Shown in pieces: positions 1 to 9,239 of a stretch of DNA of 64,000 bases (position 1 is its first letter; every line of letters begins with the position of its first letter). The DNA is from Streptomyces sp. NBC_00554 (lineage in GTDB: Bacteria; Actinomycetota; Actinomycetes; Streptomycetales; Streptomycetaceae): assembly GCF_041431135.1 (NCBI RefSeq), contig NZ_CP107799.1, positions 3,100,001 through 3,164,000 on the forward strand, read 5' to 3'. The notes beneath the pieces were generated by a model. That model saw only the letters and a list, made by a program, of their open reading frames with translations, was not told the DNA's origin and did no database searches. Made by a program: the position numbers and the translations under genes.

Positions 1-42
1 GTCCGCGTCCGTCACCTCGGCCACACCCGCTGCCTTGATCAC
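1..42 (-). CDS. Start of a probable thioredoxin (partial, runs off the window)
   Basis: Reading down from a GTG at 42, the first 14 codons give VIKAAGVAEVTDAD. This resembles the N-terminus of actinobacterial thioredoxins as I remember them; no CxxC motif is visible because the window ends. The GTG overlaps the TGA stop of the upstream MerR gene by 4 bases (GTGA), so the two are translationally coupled. The identity is an inference from 14 residues and the common MerR-thioredoxin pairing. Confidence 0.4.
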   Translation of the reverse strand, partial: MIKAAGVAEVTDAD

Positions 43-467
43 CGCGTCCGCCCTCCCAGTTCGCATACGGGTTCCGGGCCACCCGGAACCCCTGCGTCGG
101 CCGCCAGCTCGTCACGCGCCCGCTCCGCCCGCGCCAACTGCTCGCCGACCGTCGCGCGTACCGCCACCAACTCGTCGATCACCGCGTCGAGTTCACCGAG
201 CTTGCGCCGGTAGACCTCGAGCGACGCGGGGCACGAGTCGCCCTCCGGGTGCCCGGCCCGCAGACACTCCACGAAGGGCCGCGTCTCCTCCAGGTCGAAC
301 CCGAAGTCCTGCAAGGTCCTGATCTGCTGCAGCAGCCGCAGATCGCCCTCGTCGTACGTCCGGTACCCGTTCTCGCCCCGCCGCGCGGGCAGCAGCCCCC
401 GCGACTCGTAGTACCGCAGAGTCCGCGTGGAGGTCCCGGCCCGCGCGGCCAGCTCGCCGATTCGCAT
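39..467 (-). CDS. MerR-family transcriptional regulator
   Basis: 142 aa. An N-terminal winged helix (MRIGELAARAGTSTRTLRYY, residues 1-20) is followed by the GLLPARR/NGYRTY wing and a C-terminal dimerisation helix, the MerR layout. Two cysteines (CLRAGHPEGDSC) lie at the start of the effector region, which would suit redox or metal sensing, but this is inference. The frame is open further upstream, but the ATG at 467 begins exactly at the HTH, so I chose it. The stop overlaps the GTG of the partial thioredoxin-like gene, so the regulator probably controls its own redox partner. Confidence 0.9.
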   Translation of the reverse strand: MRIGELAARAGTSTRTLRYYESRGLLPARRGENGYRTYDEGDLRLLQQIRTLQDFGFDLEETRPFVECLRAGHPEGDSCPASLEVYRRKLGELDAVIDELVAVRATVGEQLARAERARDELAADAGVPGGPEPVCELGGRTR

Positions 468-495
468 ACCGCGACGGTAATCCTTGACGCCGACG

Positions 496-1041
496 TCAAG
501 GCAAGGATGTTGTCGGGGGTGTCCCGTGGGCGGGCGGCAGCAGCGGCTTCCGTTCCACCGGGGACGACAGGACGATCGATGTCGTCGTGCGGCCGAGGGC
601 GGAGGTCTGCTCCAGGACGTCCTCCAGGTGGATGGTGTCCTCGACCACGACCTTGAGGATCCAGCAGTCCTCACCGACGACGTGGTGGACCTCGACGACC
701 TCCGGGCGGGCGAGGAGTTCGAGGGTCCTGGGGTGCTTCAGGGTGTAGCCGCCGTGCGGGTTGACGCGGATGAATGCCTGGATGCCGTAGCCGAGGCGGG
801 GCGGCGAGACGTGGGCGCCGTAGCCGGTGACGGCGCCCGTCGACTCCAGGCGCCGGACGCGTTCGGCGACGGCAGCCGGGCTCAGCCGGACACGGCGGCC
901 CAGCTCACTGAGCTTGATCCGGCCGTCGCTCTGCAGCAGTTCCAGGATCTGCCGGTCCAGCGCATCGAAGGCCGCCGACGTTTCGTTGGCGGCGGCGCGC
1001 AGATGCCGTGGTTCCTTCGGTGCCGCGGCCGGAACTCCCAT
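496..1041 (-). CDS. Lrp/AsnC-family transcriptional regulator
   Basis: 181 aa. The AsnC-type helix-turn-helix is plain (LDRQILELLQSDGRIKLSEL, then LSPAAVAERVRRLESTGAV), followed by a RAM effector domain (IQAFIRV...HHVVGEDCWILKVVVED). The ATG at 1041 is preceded by GGGGGAG at good spacing; the frame stays open upstream but without a comparable ribosome site. It is divergent from the epimerase/aldo-keto reductase operon at 1124, with only about 80 bp between the starts, so it probably regulates that operon. The ligand cannot be told from sequence. Confidence 0.9.
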   Translation of the reverse strand: MGVPAAAPKEPRHLRAAANETSAAFDALDRQILELLQSDGRIKLSELGRRVRLSPAAVAERVRRLESTGAVTGYGAHVSPPRLGYGIQAFIRVNPHGGYTLKHPRTLELLARPEVVEVHHVVGEDCWILKVVVEDTIHLEDVLEQTSALGRTTTSIVLSSPVERKPLLPPAHGTPPTTSLP

Positions 1042-1123
1042 GACTCCCCCTTCAGACCTCACTGTCACCTCGGGAGAATTATGACCACAACAGCTCAGGG
1101 ATTGTTTTGCGGGGAGGCACAGC

Positions 1124-2029
1124 GTGCGCGAGGTATGCGTCATTGGCGGAAACCGGTATTTCGGAAAGCGGGTGATCGCCCGGCTGATTGCCGCCGGAGA
1201 CCGGGTCACCGTCATCAACCGCGGTTCGTCGCCGCCGCCCCCGGGGGCAATTCACCTCGTCGCCGACCGCAATGACGAGAAGTCCCTGGAAAGCGCGCTG
1301 GGTTCGCGTGCGTTCGATGTCGTCATCGACCAGGTCTGCTACACACCCAGGCAGGCCGAGATCGCGCGACGCGTGTTCGCGGGCCGCACGCGGCGGTACG
1401 TCATGACGTCCACCGTCGAGGTGTACGAGTACGAGGACTCGGCGGCCCTCGTGTCCGAGGATGCCGTGGACCCTCGTACGGTCGCCGTCGACCTCGAACT
1501 CCCCTGGGACGAACCGGAGTTCCTCGACACGCACTACGGCGAGGGCAAGCGGCAGGCCGAGGCGGTCCTCGCGGCCGCCGGCCCCGGGTTTCCGTACGTG
1601 GCCGTGCGCGTCGCCCATGTCCTGGGCGGAGACGACGACTTCACCGGCCGCCTGGACCACTACACCGACCGCATCCGCACCGGCGAGCCGATCGCCGTAC
1701 CCGCCGCGAACCACCCCGCCACCTACATTCACGTAGAGGAGATCGCGGACTTCCTCACCTGGACTGCGGGCGCCGAATTCACCGGTCCGGTGAACGCCGC
1801 CTCCCACGGGGTGCTCACCACCGAGGAGTTGTGCGCGGCGGTGGCCGTCCACCTCCCGGAGGGCAGGACGGTCTTCCGGAGTGTCGAGGTGGGGGACGTC
1901 TCGCCGTTCTCGTTCGCGCGGTCGTACGGGATGGACAACTCCCGTGCGACGAAGCTCGGTTTCACCTTCGGCGAGGCGCGGGAATGGCTGCCGCGGGCGG
2001 TCGCCGAAACACTCGGAAAGGACAACTGA
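1124..2029 (+). CDS. NAD-dependent epimerase/dehydratase family protein
   Basis: 301 aa, extended SDR fold. The N-terminal nucleotide-binding loop is VCVIGGNRYFGKRV (GGxxxxGxxV). The catalytic region reads TSTVEVY and then HYGEGKRQAE, so the YxxxK motif is present. Start is GTG at 1124 behind GGGGAGG. One base separates its TGA from the GTG of the aldo-keto reductase, so the two form an operon, divergent from the AsnC regulator. It probably acts on a small carbohydrate-like substrate in the cytoplasm; the substrate is unknown. Confidence 0.85.
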   Translation: MREVCVIGGNRYFGKRVIARLIAAGDRVTVINRGSSPPPPGAIHLVADRNDEKSLESALGSRAFDVVIDQVCYTPRQAEIARRVFAGRTRRYVMTSTVEVYEYEDSAALVSEDAVDPRTVAVDLELPWDEPEFLDTHYGEGKRQAEAVLAAAGPGFPYVAVRVAHVLGGDDDFTGRLDHYTDRIRTGEPIAVPAANHPATYIHVEEIADFLTWTAGAEFTGPVNAASHGVLTTEELCAAVAVHLPEGRTVFRSVEVGDVSPFSFARSYGMDNSRATKLGFTFGEAREWLPRAVAETLGKDN

Positions 2030-2030
2030 C

Positions 2031-2921
2031 GTGCACTACAGGCTTCTTGGAGACCTCCGCGTCGGCGCGATCGGCCTCGGTGCGATGCCGCTGTCCATCG
2101 AGGGCCGCCCGGACGAGGCGCGTGCCGTCGCCACCGTGCACGCCGCCCTCGACGCGGGCGTCACGCTGCTGGACACGGCGGACTCCTACCACCTGCCCGG
2201 CGAGGAGCCCGGCCACAACGAACGGCTCGTCGCCCGCGCGCTGGCGACGTACGGCGGCGACACGGCCGACCTACTGGTGACCACGAAGGGCGGGCGCGGC
2301 AGACCGGCCGACGGAAGCTGGACGGTGACGGGTTCCCCGCGCCACCTCAAGTCGGCCGCGGAGGCATCCCTCAAGCGACTCGGCGTGGAGGCGATCGGCC
2401 TCTACCAACTCCACAAGCCCGACCCGGCCGTCCCCTTCGAGGACTCGCTCGGCGCCCTGCGCGAACTCCTCGACGAGGGCAAGATCCGCCTCGCCGGAAT
2501 CTCCAACACGACCGTCGCCCAGATCCAGCAGGCCCACGCGATCCTCGGCGACCGCCTGGCCTCGGTCCAGAACCAGTACTCCCCCGCCGTCCGCGACAGC
2601 ACCCCCGAACTCCGCCTCTGCGCCGACCTCGGCATCGCCTTCCTGCCCTGGAGCCCCCTCGGCGGCATCTCCCGCAGCTCCCTGGACGGCCCGTCCGAGC
2701 CGGAGCCCGATCCCCGCTTCAACGCCTTCCACGAACTGGCCCGCGCCTACGGCGTCACCCCCCAACAAATCTGCCTGGCCTGGCTGCTGGCCACCTCACC
2801 GACCGTGCTCCCGATCCCGGGCGCCAGCCGCCCGGAGACGATCCGGGACTCCGCGGGGGCGGCGGACCTGGCACTGACACCGGCCGACTTGGCGAGGCTC
2901 GACGGGGCGGCGGGGCGCTAG
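2031..2921 (+). CDS. Aldo/keto reductase
   Basis: 296 aa, standard AKR length. The tetrad is visible: Asp and Tyr in LLDTADSY, Lys in TTKGG, His in YQLHKPD. The NADPH-binding end (LPIPGASRPETI) is also present. The GTG start at 2031 lies one base after the upstream stop. Together with the preceding SDR it probably forms a two-step oxidoreductase module controlled by the divergent AsnC-type regulator. The substrate is not predictable. Confidence 0.92.
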   Translation: MHYRLLGDLRVGAIGLGAMPLSIEGRPDEARAVATVHAALDAGVTLLDTADSYHLPGEEPGHNERLVARALATYGGDTADLLVTTKGGRGRPADGSWTVTGSPRHLKSAAEASLKRLGVEAIGLYQLHKPDPAVPFEDSLGALRELLDEGKIRLAGISNTTVAQIQQAHAILGDRLASVQNQYSPAVRDSTPELRLCADLGIAFLPWSPLGGISRSSLDGPSEPEPDPRFNAFHELARAYGVTPQQICLAWLLATSPTVLPIPGASRPETIRDSAGAADLALTPADLARLDGAAGR

Positions 2922-3054
2922 GAGCTGGCTGCCGAACGCTCCGGGTCCGAGACGCGCGTCACATTCGCCCATGTCGCCCTCGCTCATGTCACAAACCGCC
3001 GAGCCGGCCCGTCACAGAGGTGTATCCGCAGGCAATTGCAAGGGAGTGCACACC

Positions 3055-3528
3055 ATGGAAGCTCGGTTGAACCTCTTCACCAACCCGGTCGCAGCCAAGT
3101 TCGGGAAGCACATCGTCGCCGCGGGCAGGGTGCTCGCGGACTCGACGGTGCCGGTCTCGACACAGGAGCTGGTGAAGCTCCGCGCCAGCCAGATCAATGG
3201 CTGTGGCTTCTGCACCGACATGCACACCAAGGACGCCGCACACGCCGGGGAGACCTCGACGCGCCTCAACCTGGTCGCGGCCTGGCGCGAGGCCACGGTG
3301 TTCACCGATGCCGAGCGCGCCGCCCTGGAGCTGGCCGAGCAGGGCACCCGCATCGCAGACGCGGCCGGCGGTGTCACGGACGAGGCCTGGGCGAACGCCG
3401 CCAAGCACTACGACGAGGAGCAGCTCGCCGCCCTGATGTGCACCATCGCCCTCATCAACGCCTTCAACCGCATGAACGTCATCGTCCAGCAGCCCGCTGG
3501 CGACTACCAGCCCGGCCAGTTCGGATAG
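3055..3528 (+). CDS. Carboxymuconolactone decarboxylase (AhpD-like) family protein
   Basis: 157 aa. The AhpD signature is present: NGCGFCTDMHTKDA, i.e. CxxC followed by a histidine four residues after the second Cys. This arrangement serves as a peroxidase or disulfide centre in the family. The ATG at 3055 follows AAGGGAG; upstream in-frame codons lack a ribosome site. Monocistronic, with a strong hairpin directly after the stop. Likely a cytoplasmic thiol peroxidase-type enzyme; the exact electron donor is unknown. Confidence 0.92.
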   Translation: MEARLNLFTNPVAAKFGKHIVAAGRVLADSTVPVSTQELVKLRASQINGCGFCTDMHTKDAAHAGETSTRLNLVAAWREATVFTDAERAALELAEQGTRIADAAGGVTDEAWANAAKHYDEEQLAALMCTIALINAFNRMNVIVQQPAGDYQPGQFG

Positions 3529-3542
3529 ACGAGAAGCAGCCG

Positions 3543-3574
3543 ACGGCCGGGGCCCTCATGCGGGCTCCGGCCGT
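3543..3574 (+). terminator. Hairpin terminator after the AhpD-like gene
   Basis: Stem of 13 pairs, ACGGCCGGGGCCC against GGGCTCCGGCCGT with one G-T pair, loop TCATGC. It lies 15 bases after the stop and can also serve the convergent AAA ATPase gene. There is no U-tract, as is common in Streptomyces. Confidence 0.75.
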
Positions 3575-3616
3575 TGCTGTTCCCCCGTCCGCCCATCCCT
3601 CTGTCCCTCTGTCCCT

Positions 3617-5122
3617 CTATCCGTCTTCCTGTGCCGACAGGAACTCCTCGACTCCGTCGAGTCCGTCGTCCCCGGAGTCCCGTACCCCCAGCAGCCGCCG
3701 CGTCAGCCGGTCCCGGTCGGAGAGCAGCTCGTCGACGGCCGCGCGCAGATCGTCAGGCTCGGTGAACTCCGCCTCCCGCTCCGCGGCGATCAGTACGGCC
3801 CGTCGTACGAGCTCTTTGGTGAAGGAGGCCGTCGTGCCGTCCGTGCGGGCGACGATCTCGTCGGTGAGGTCCTTGCCGAGGCCGAGGGAGGAGCCGTACA
3901 GGGTGAGGAGGCGGGCGCGGCCCTCGGCGTCCGGGACGGGGATCTCGACGGCGAGGTCGACGCGGCCGGGGCGCTGGACGAGCGCCGGTTCCAGCAGATC
4001 GGCCCGGTTGGTGGTGAGTAGGAAGGCGACGTCCGCGTCGTCGCCCAGACCGTCCATCTCGTTCAACACCTGGAAGAGGAGGGGTTGTTCACCGCCCCCG
4101 TAGTCGCGGGCCTCGGCAATCAGGTCGCAGTCCTCCAGGACGACGAGCGCGGGCTGGAGCATGCGGGCGAGCGCGCACGCCGGGCCGATGGCGTTGATGC
4201 TCGTGCCGGCGAGGACGACGACCGTGAACTCCGGAAGGTGGGAGAGGAGATAGCGGATCGTGTGGGTCTTGCCGGTGCCGGGCGGACCGTACAGGAGAAG
4301 GCCGCGACGCAGGTGCTGCCCGGCGGCGAGGAGCCGTTCACGGCGCCGCGCCACCCCCACCACCTGCCGCTCGACGCGCTCCAGCAGCCCGGCCGGCAGC
4401 ACGATCTCCTCGCGGCTGAGCCCGGGACGGCGGTGGAAGCGGAAGGGGCCGAGACCATGGTCGAAGTCGGAGCCCTCGAAGGAGAGGACCTGCCCTCGGA
4501 AGATGTTGTGCTCGCGTACGAGTACGTCGATCTCGGCGAGCAGCCGGTCCGCGAACTCCTTCTCCTGGGCGAGGACTTCGATCTCGACCTTGTTGCGCCC
4601 GTACTGGTCCGCCGGACCGCGCAGCAGCACCGCGAACCGCTCCTCACCCTCCACTCCGAGGTAGAACCCGAAGGAGACACAGGCGAGTTCCTCGTCGGGG
4701 GAGACCGGCAGATGCGCGTAGTCGACCGCGCCGATCACGAACCTGTTGTAGCGGTCGGCCGATTCAAGGATCTCGCCCAGCGTCAGGTCCCCGTGATGGG
4801 AGGAGCCCCGCATGCCGATCAGCTCGTACGAACGTCCGTCCGCCGCGAACCAGCGCTCCAGCGCCAGATGCACATTGGGCAGGTCGTACGGGGCGTACGC
4901 CGCCTTGACCACCGGCTGGTCCCCGGGCGCGGACCCCAGATGCGCCCGCATCCGCTCGGCGAGGTTGCGATCGTCGCCGTCCCGCCGCTTCGGCCGCGCG
5001 ACCGCCTCGAGAAACTCCTGGAACAGCTCGGCCACCCGATCGAGCGACAGCGCCGGCCCCGCCCCCTCCGCAGCGACCCGGGCCCTGTACTCCGAACTGC
5101 TGATGATCTCGGTCTCACCCAT
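3617..5122 (-). CDS. AAA family ATPase (SpoVK/BCS1-like single-ATPase protein)
   Basis: 501 aa. The N-terminal ~240 residues form a conserved but unnamed domain. The AAA module follows: Walker A GPPGTGKTH near residue 278, Walker B VVLEDCDL near 326, sensor-1 TTNRADLL, and an RPGRVD arginine-finger region. The ATG at 5122 follows GGAGGCAGC, a clear ribosome site. Monocistronic, convergent with the AhpD-like gene. It probably remodels or unfolds a protein substrate in the cytoplasm; no neighbour indicates which. Confidence 0.88.
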   Translation of the reverse strand: MGETEIISSSEYRARVAAEGAGPALSLDRVAELFQEFLEAVARPKRRDGDDRNLAERMRAHLGSAPGDQPVVKAAYAPYDLPNVHLALERWFAADGRSYELIGMRGSSHHGDLTLGEILESADRYNRFVIGAVDYAHLPVSPDEELACVSFGFYLGVEGEERFAVLLRGPADQYGRNKVEIEVLAQEKEFADRLLAEIDVLVREHNIFRGQVLSFEGSDFDHGLGPFRFHRRPGLSREEIVLPAGLLERVERQVVGVARRRERLLAAGQHLRRGLLLYGPPGTGKTHTIRYLLSHLPEFTVVVLAGTSINAIGPACALARMLQPALVVLEDCDLIAEARDYGGGEQPLLFQVLNEMDGLGDDADVAFLLTTNRADLLEPALVQRPGRVDLAVEIPVPDAEGRARLLTLYGSSLGLGKDLTDEIVARTDGTTASFTKELVRRAVLIAAEREAEFTEPDDLRAAVDELLSDRDRLTRRLLGVRDSGDDGLDGVEEFLSAQEDG

Positions 5123-5303
5123 GCTGCCTCCACGCCGTCCCGGCTCACTGAGGCCTCCCAGCGTGGGCCCGAACACGTGGACCAGTCAAAGGATTTGGGC
5201 CGGATGTCCCCGAAGGGATGTACGGGCGATTCCGGCCGCGCGGCCTCGGCGCCCTGGAGACGATCCCGGCGTCGCGGACGGTTCCCGTGCTCCGCGTGAC
5301 CGA

Positions 5304-5334
5304 AGTGGCGGGCCCGGTGACCGGACCCGCCACT
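5304..5334 (-). terminator. Hairpin terminator of the maleylpyruvate-isomerase-like gene
   Basis: Inverted repeat AGTGGCGGG / CCCGCCACT (9 bp) around a CCGGT-ACCGG inner stem. It lies 57 bases past the stop at 5391 on the minus strand. The rest of the 268-bp gap (5123-5390) shows nothing I can name. Confidence 0.65.
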
Positions 5335-5390
5335 CCGCTCCCCCGCGGCGCCTCCCCCGGACGCGCGTCGGCCCGCTGACGCGGGCACGT

Positions 5391-6032
5391 TCAACTGCCG
5401 GCCGGAACCGCCCCGTCGACCCAGGGCAACGCCGCCTCCGTACGTCCCGTCAGCAGGAGCAGCAGCGCGGACACCGGGCCGCTGATCTCCGGGCCCTTGC
5501 CCCGGGTCCACTCGATGTCCGTGGCGACGAGCCGGGCATGCGGGAGGGGCCACGGGCGGGGCGGAAAACGCATCGTCCATACGCGGTCGGCCGCGTCGCG
5601 GGCGGCTTCGAGGGGCATGGTTCGTTCGCGGGCGACGGCGAGGGCGATGTCCTGGCCGTGGACGAGGATGTCGAGGAGTGGTTCGCGGCGGGTGGTGCCG
5701 GGGGCGAGGCGTCGGGAGCCGACGGTCGAGCGGAGGTCGGCAACGATGTCCGCGGGCGGCCGGTCGGCGGCGCGGACGGCGGTGTCGTGGATCATCCGGT
5801 CGGTGTTGCCGCGGGCGCGGACCAACTCCCGTACGGCCGTCCCGTACGAGATGCGCGGGGCGAGCGTGAGATGCGCGGCGACGTCCCGTACGCGCCAGCT
5901 GGCGCACTGGGTCGGCAGCTCCCATTCGGCGGGGCTCAGGCTCTCCAGGAGGTCGGACAGGCCGGCTCGCTCGCGGTCGATCGTCTGCCAGCGCTCTTCG
6001 GTACCGAGCACGGTCCCGATGACTACGCCCAT
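5391..6032 (-). CDS. Maleylpyruvate isomerase family mycothiol-dependent enzyme (DinB fold)
   Basis: 213 aa. The family signature is the helix WRVRDVAAHLTLAPR with the first metal-binding His, followed by LLDILVHGQDIALA with a second His, as in actinobacterial mycothiol S-transferase/MDMPI proteins. I prefer the ATG at 6032, which has AGGTGG 8 nt upstream; a GTG at 6044 in the same frame is the alternative. Divergent from marR with a palindrome between, so it is probably repressed by that MarR. Substrate unknown; likely detoxification. Confidence 0.8.
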   Translation of the reverse strand: MGVVIGTVLGTEERWQTIDRERAGLSDLLESLSPAEWELPTQCASWRVRDVAAHLTLAPRISYGTAVRELVRARGNTDRMIHDTAVRAADRPPADIVADLRSTVGSRRLAPGTTRREPLLDILVHGQDIALAVARERTMPLEAARDAADRVWTMRFPPRPWPLPHARLVATDIEWTRGKGPEISGPVSALLLLLTGRTEAALPWVDGAVPAGS

Positions 6033-6063
6033 GGGGATCACCACCTACTCAAAGTGGTAAGCT

Positions 6064-7424
<1,361 letters not shown>

Positions 7425-7470
7425 GGCAGCGACGTCAGGAGACGCTGAGGCTGAGACTTCAGGAGACGCA

Positions 7471-7509
7471 CCGAGCGGCCAGGCTACGGGGGGAGGCCTG
7501 GCCGCTCGG
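7471..7509. terminator. Bidirectional terminator between tetR and the dicarboxylate carrier
   Basis: A perfect 14-bp stem, CCGAGCGGCCAGGC with GCCTGGCCGCTCGG, loop of 11 nt. It lies between two convergent genes. Confidence 0.85.
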
Positions 7510-7578
7510 CGTTCTGGGGAGGGGGATGTCCCGGTCCCCGGTTCGCGGGCGCCCGGTTCAGGAGGGCACCCGCGAGGC

Positions 7579-8970
7579 TTACGCCTTGGCGAGTTCCTTC
7601 TCGCCGCCCTGCTCCGGGACCTCGGCGTCGGCCGGAACCGCGCTGTCCTCGTCCTCGTCCAGCAGGGTCTTCTCGTCGAACGGCAGCTCACCGGCGAGGA
7701 CGCGGTTCACCCGGTCCATGTCGATCTCCTTGGTCCAGGTGCCGATCAGGACGGTGGCGACCGCGTTGCCCGCGAAGTTCGTCAGGGCGCGCGCCTCGCT
7801 CATGAAGCGGTCGATGCCGACGATGAGGCCGATGCCGTCCACGAGGGCGGGCTTGTGCGACTGCAGACCGCCGGCCAGGGTCGCGAGACCCGCGCCACTG
7901 ACGCCCGCGGCGCCCTTGGAGGCGACGAGGAGGAAGAGCAGCAGCGGGATCTGCTCCCCGAGCGACATCGGGGTGCCCAGGGCGTCGGCGATGTAGAGCG
8001 AGGCCATGGTCATGTAGATCATGGTGCCGTCGAGGTTGAAGGAGTAGCCGGTCGGGATGGTGATGCCGACCACCGGCTTGCTGACACCGACGTGCTCCAT
8101 CTTCGCGATGAGCCGCGGGAGGGCGGACTCGGAGGAGGAGGTGGAGAGGATCAGCAGGAACTCACGGCCCAGGTACTTGAAGAGCGTGAGGATGTTCAGG
8201 CCCGCGACGACGCGCAGCAGCGTGCCGAGCACGATGAAGACGAAGAGGAAGCAGGTGGCGTAGAAGCCGAGCATCAGGACGGCGAGGCTCTTGAGCGCGT
8301 CCAGACCGGCGGAACCGGTGACGGCCGCGATGGCGCCGAAGGCACCGAGCGGGGCCGCCCACATCACCATGGCGAGGATGCGGAAGACGAGCCGCTGGAT
8401 GTGCTCGACTCCGCGCAGGATGGGCTGTCCGGCCGATCCCATGGCCTGCAGCGCGAACCCGGCGAGCAGCGCCACGAGGAGGGTCTGCAGGACCTGGCCC
8501 TCGGTGAACGCGGAGATCATCGTGGTCGGGATGATCGACAGCACGAACTCGACCGGCGGCAGCGCCTCGGCCGACACCTGTCCCTGACCGGCTTCCTTGA
8601 CCGCGTCGGTCACCTGGAGGCCCGTACCCGGGTCCAGGATGTTGCCGACGACCAGGCCGATGGTGAGAGCCACCAGCGACATGACCAGGAAGTAGCCGAG
8701 CGCGATACCGCCGACGGCGCCGACCTTGGCAGCCTTCCGTACCGAGCCGATGCCCAGCACGATCGTGCAGAAGATGATGGGGGAGATCATCATCTTGATG
8801 AGGTTCACGAAGCCGGTGCCGATGGGCTTGAGCTCGACCGCGAAGTCGGGAGCGATCAGGCCCACGGCGATACCGAGGATCACGGCGCCGATCACGGCGA
8901 TGTAGAGATAGTGGGTGCGGTCCCGCTTTGCGGCGGGTGCGGCAGGTGCGGTTTGCGGGGTGCTGGCCAC
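7579..8970 (-). CDS. dctA: Cation:dicarboxylate symporter (DctA/SDF family)
   Basis: 463 aa, normal for DAACS carriers. Eight hydrophobic segments and the two re-entrant signatures are visible: STSSSESALPRL (serine-rich HP1 motif) and the TM7 motif GYSFNLDGT, followed by RALTNFAGNAVATVL. The GTG at 8970 has AAGGAGG six bases upstream, better than the ATGs at 9003/9000. Takes up C4-dicarboxylates with Na+ or H+. Divergent from a CitA/DcuS-type kinase and its regulator, which probably induce it. The acidic C-terminal tail (DEDEDSAVPADAEVPEQGG) is cytoplasmic. Confidence 0.9.
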   Translation of the reverse strand: MASTPQTAPAAPAAKRDRTHYLYIAVIGAVILGIAVGLIAPDFAVELKPIGTGFVNLIKMMISPIIFCTIVLGIGSVRKAAKVGAVGGIALGYFLVMSLVALTIGLVVGNILDPGTGLQVTDAVKEAGQGQVSAEALPPVEFVLSIIPTTMISAFTEGQVLQTLLVALLAGFALQAMGSAGQPILRGVEHIQRLVFRILAMVMWAAPLGAFGAIAAVTGSAGLDALKSLAVLMLGFYATCFLFVFIVLGTLLRVVAGLNILTLFKYLGREFLLILSTSSSESALPRLIAKMEHVGVSKPVVGITIPTGYSFNLDGTMIYMTMASLYIADALGTPMSLGEQIPLLLFLLVASKGAAGVSGAGLATLAGGLQSHKPALVDGIGLIVGIDRFMSEARALTNFAGNAVATVLIGTWTKEIDMDRVNRVLAGELPFDEKTLLDEDEDSAVPADAEVPEQGGEKELAKA

Positions 8971-9083
8971 GGCTGCCCTCCTTGACGACGTCGTCGGCAT
9001 CATCCGGCGTGCGGCTCACGACCGGCGGAAACCCCGGAGTACGGCTCACGTCCGGGGGATCTGGAAGTCGCGCCTACCGGAAT

Positions 9084-9150
9084 CCGGGAGGCGGATTCCC
9101 GGCGGGGCCGGGAGACGGGCTCCCGGTGTGTCCGGGAGGCGCACTCCCAG
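9084..9150. promoter_or_regulatory. Three palindromes repeated every 24 bp between dctA and its two-component system
   Basis: Three direct repeats start at 9084, 9108 and 9132. Each is an inverted repeat of the form CCGGGAG-N5-CTCCCGG; the first is imperfect and the third ends CTCCCAG. They lie 115-180 bp upstream of the dctA start in the divergent gap, a natural place for binding of the adjacent response regulator. A weaker fourth copy may follow near 9156. Confidence 0.6.
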
Positions 9151-9239
9151 GGGATGCGGTGACTATCTCCCGCCTTGTGAGGGCGGTCACCCTTCCGTTC
9201 ATTTAGTTCACACTTATACGTAGAGGGAGACTGTTGGAC

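Noticed and set aside
9084..9150. Short regularly spaced repeats considered as a CRISPR array
   Set aside because: Period 24 bp with palindromic units and only about 5 bp between them; there is no room for spacers and no cas gene.
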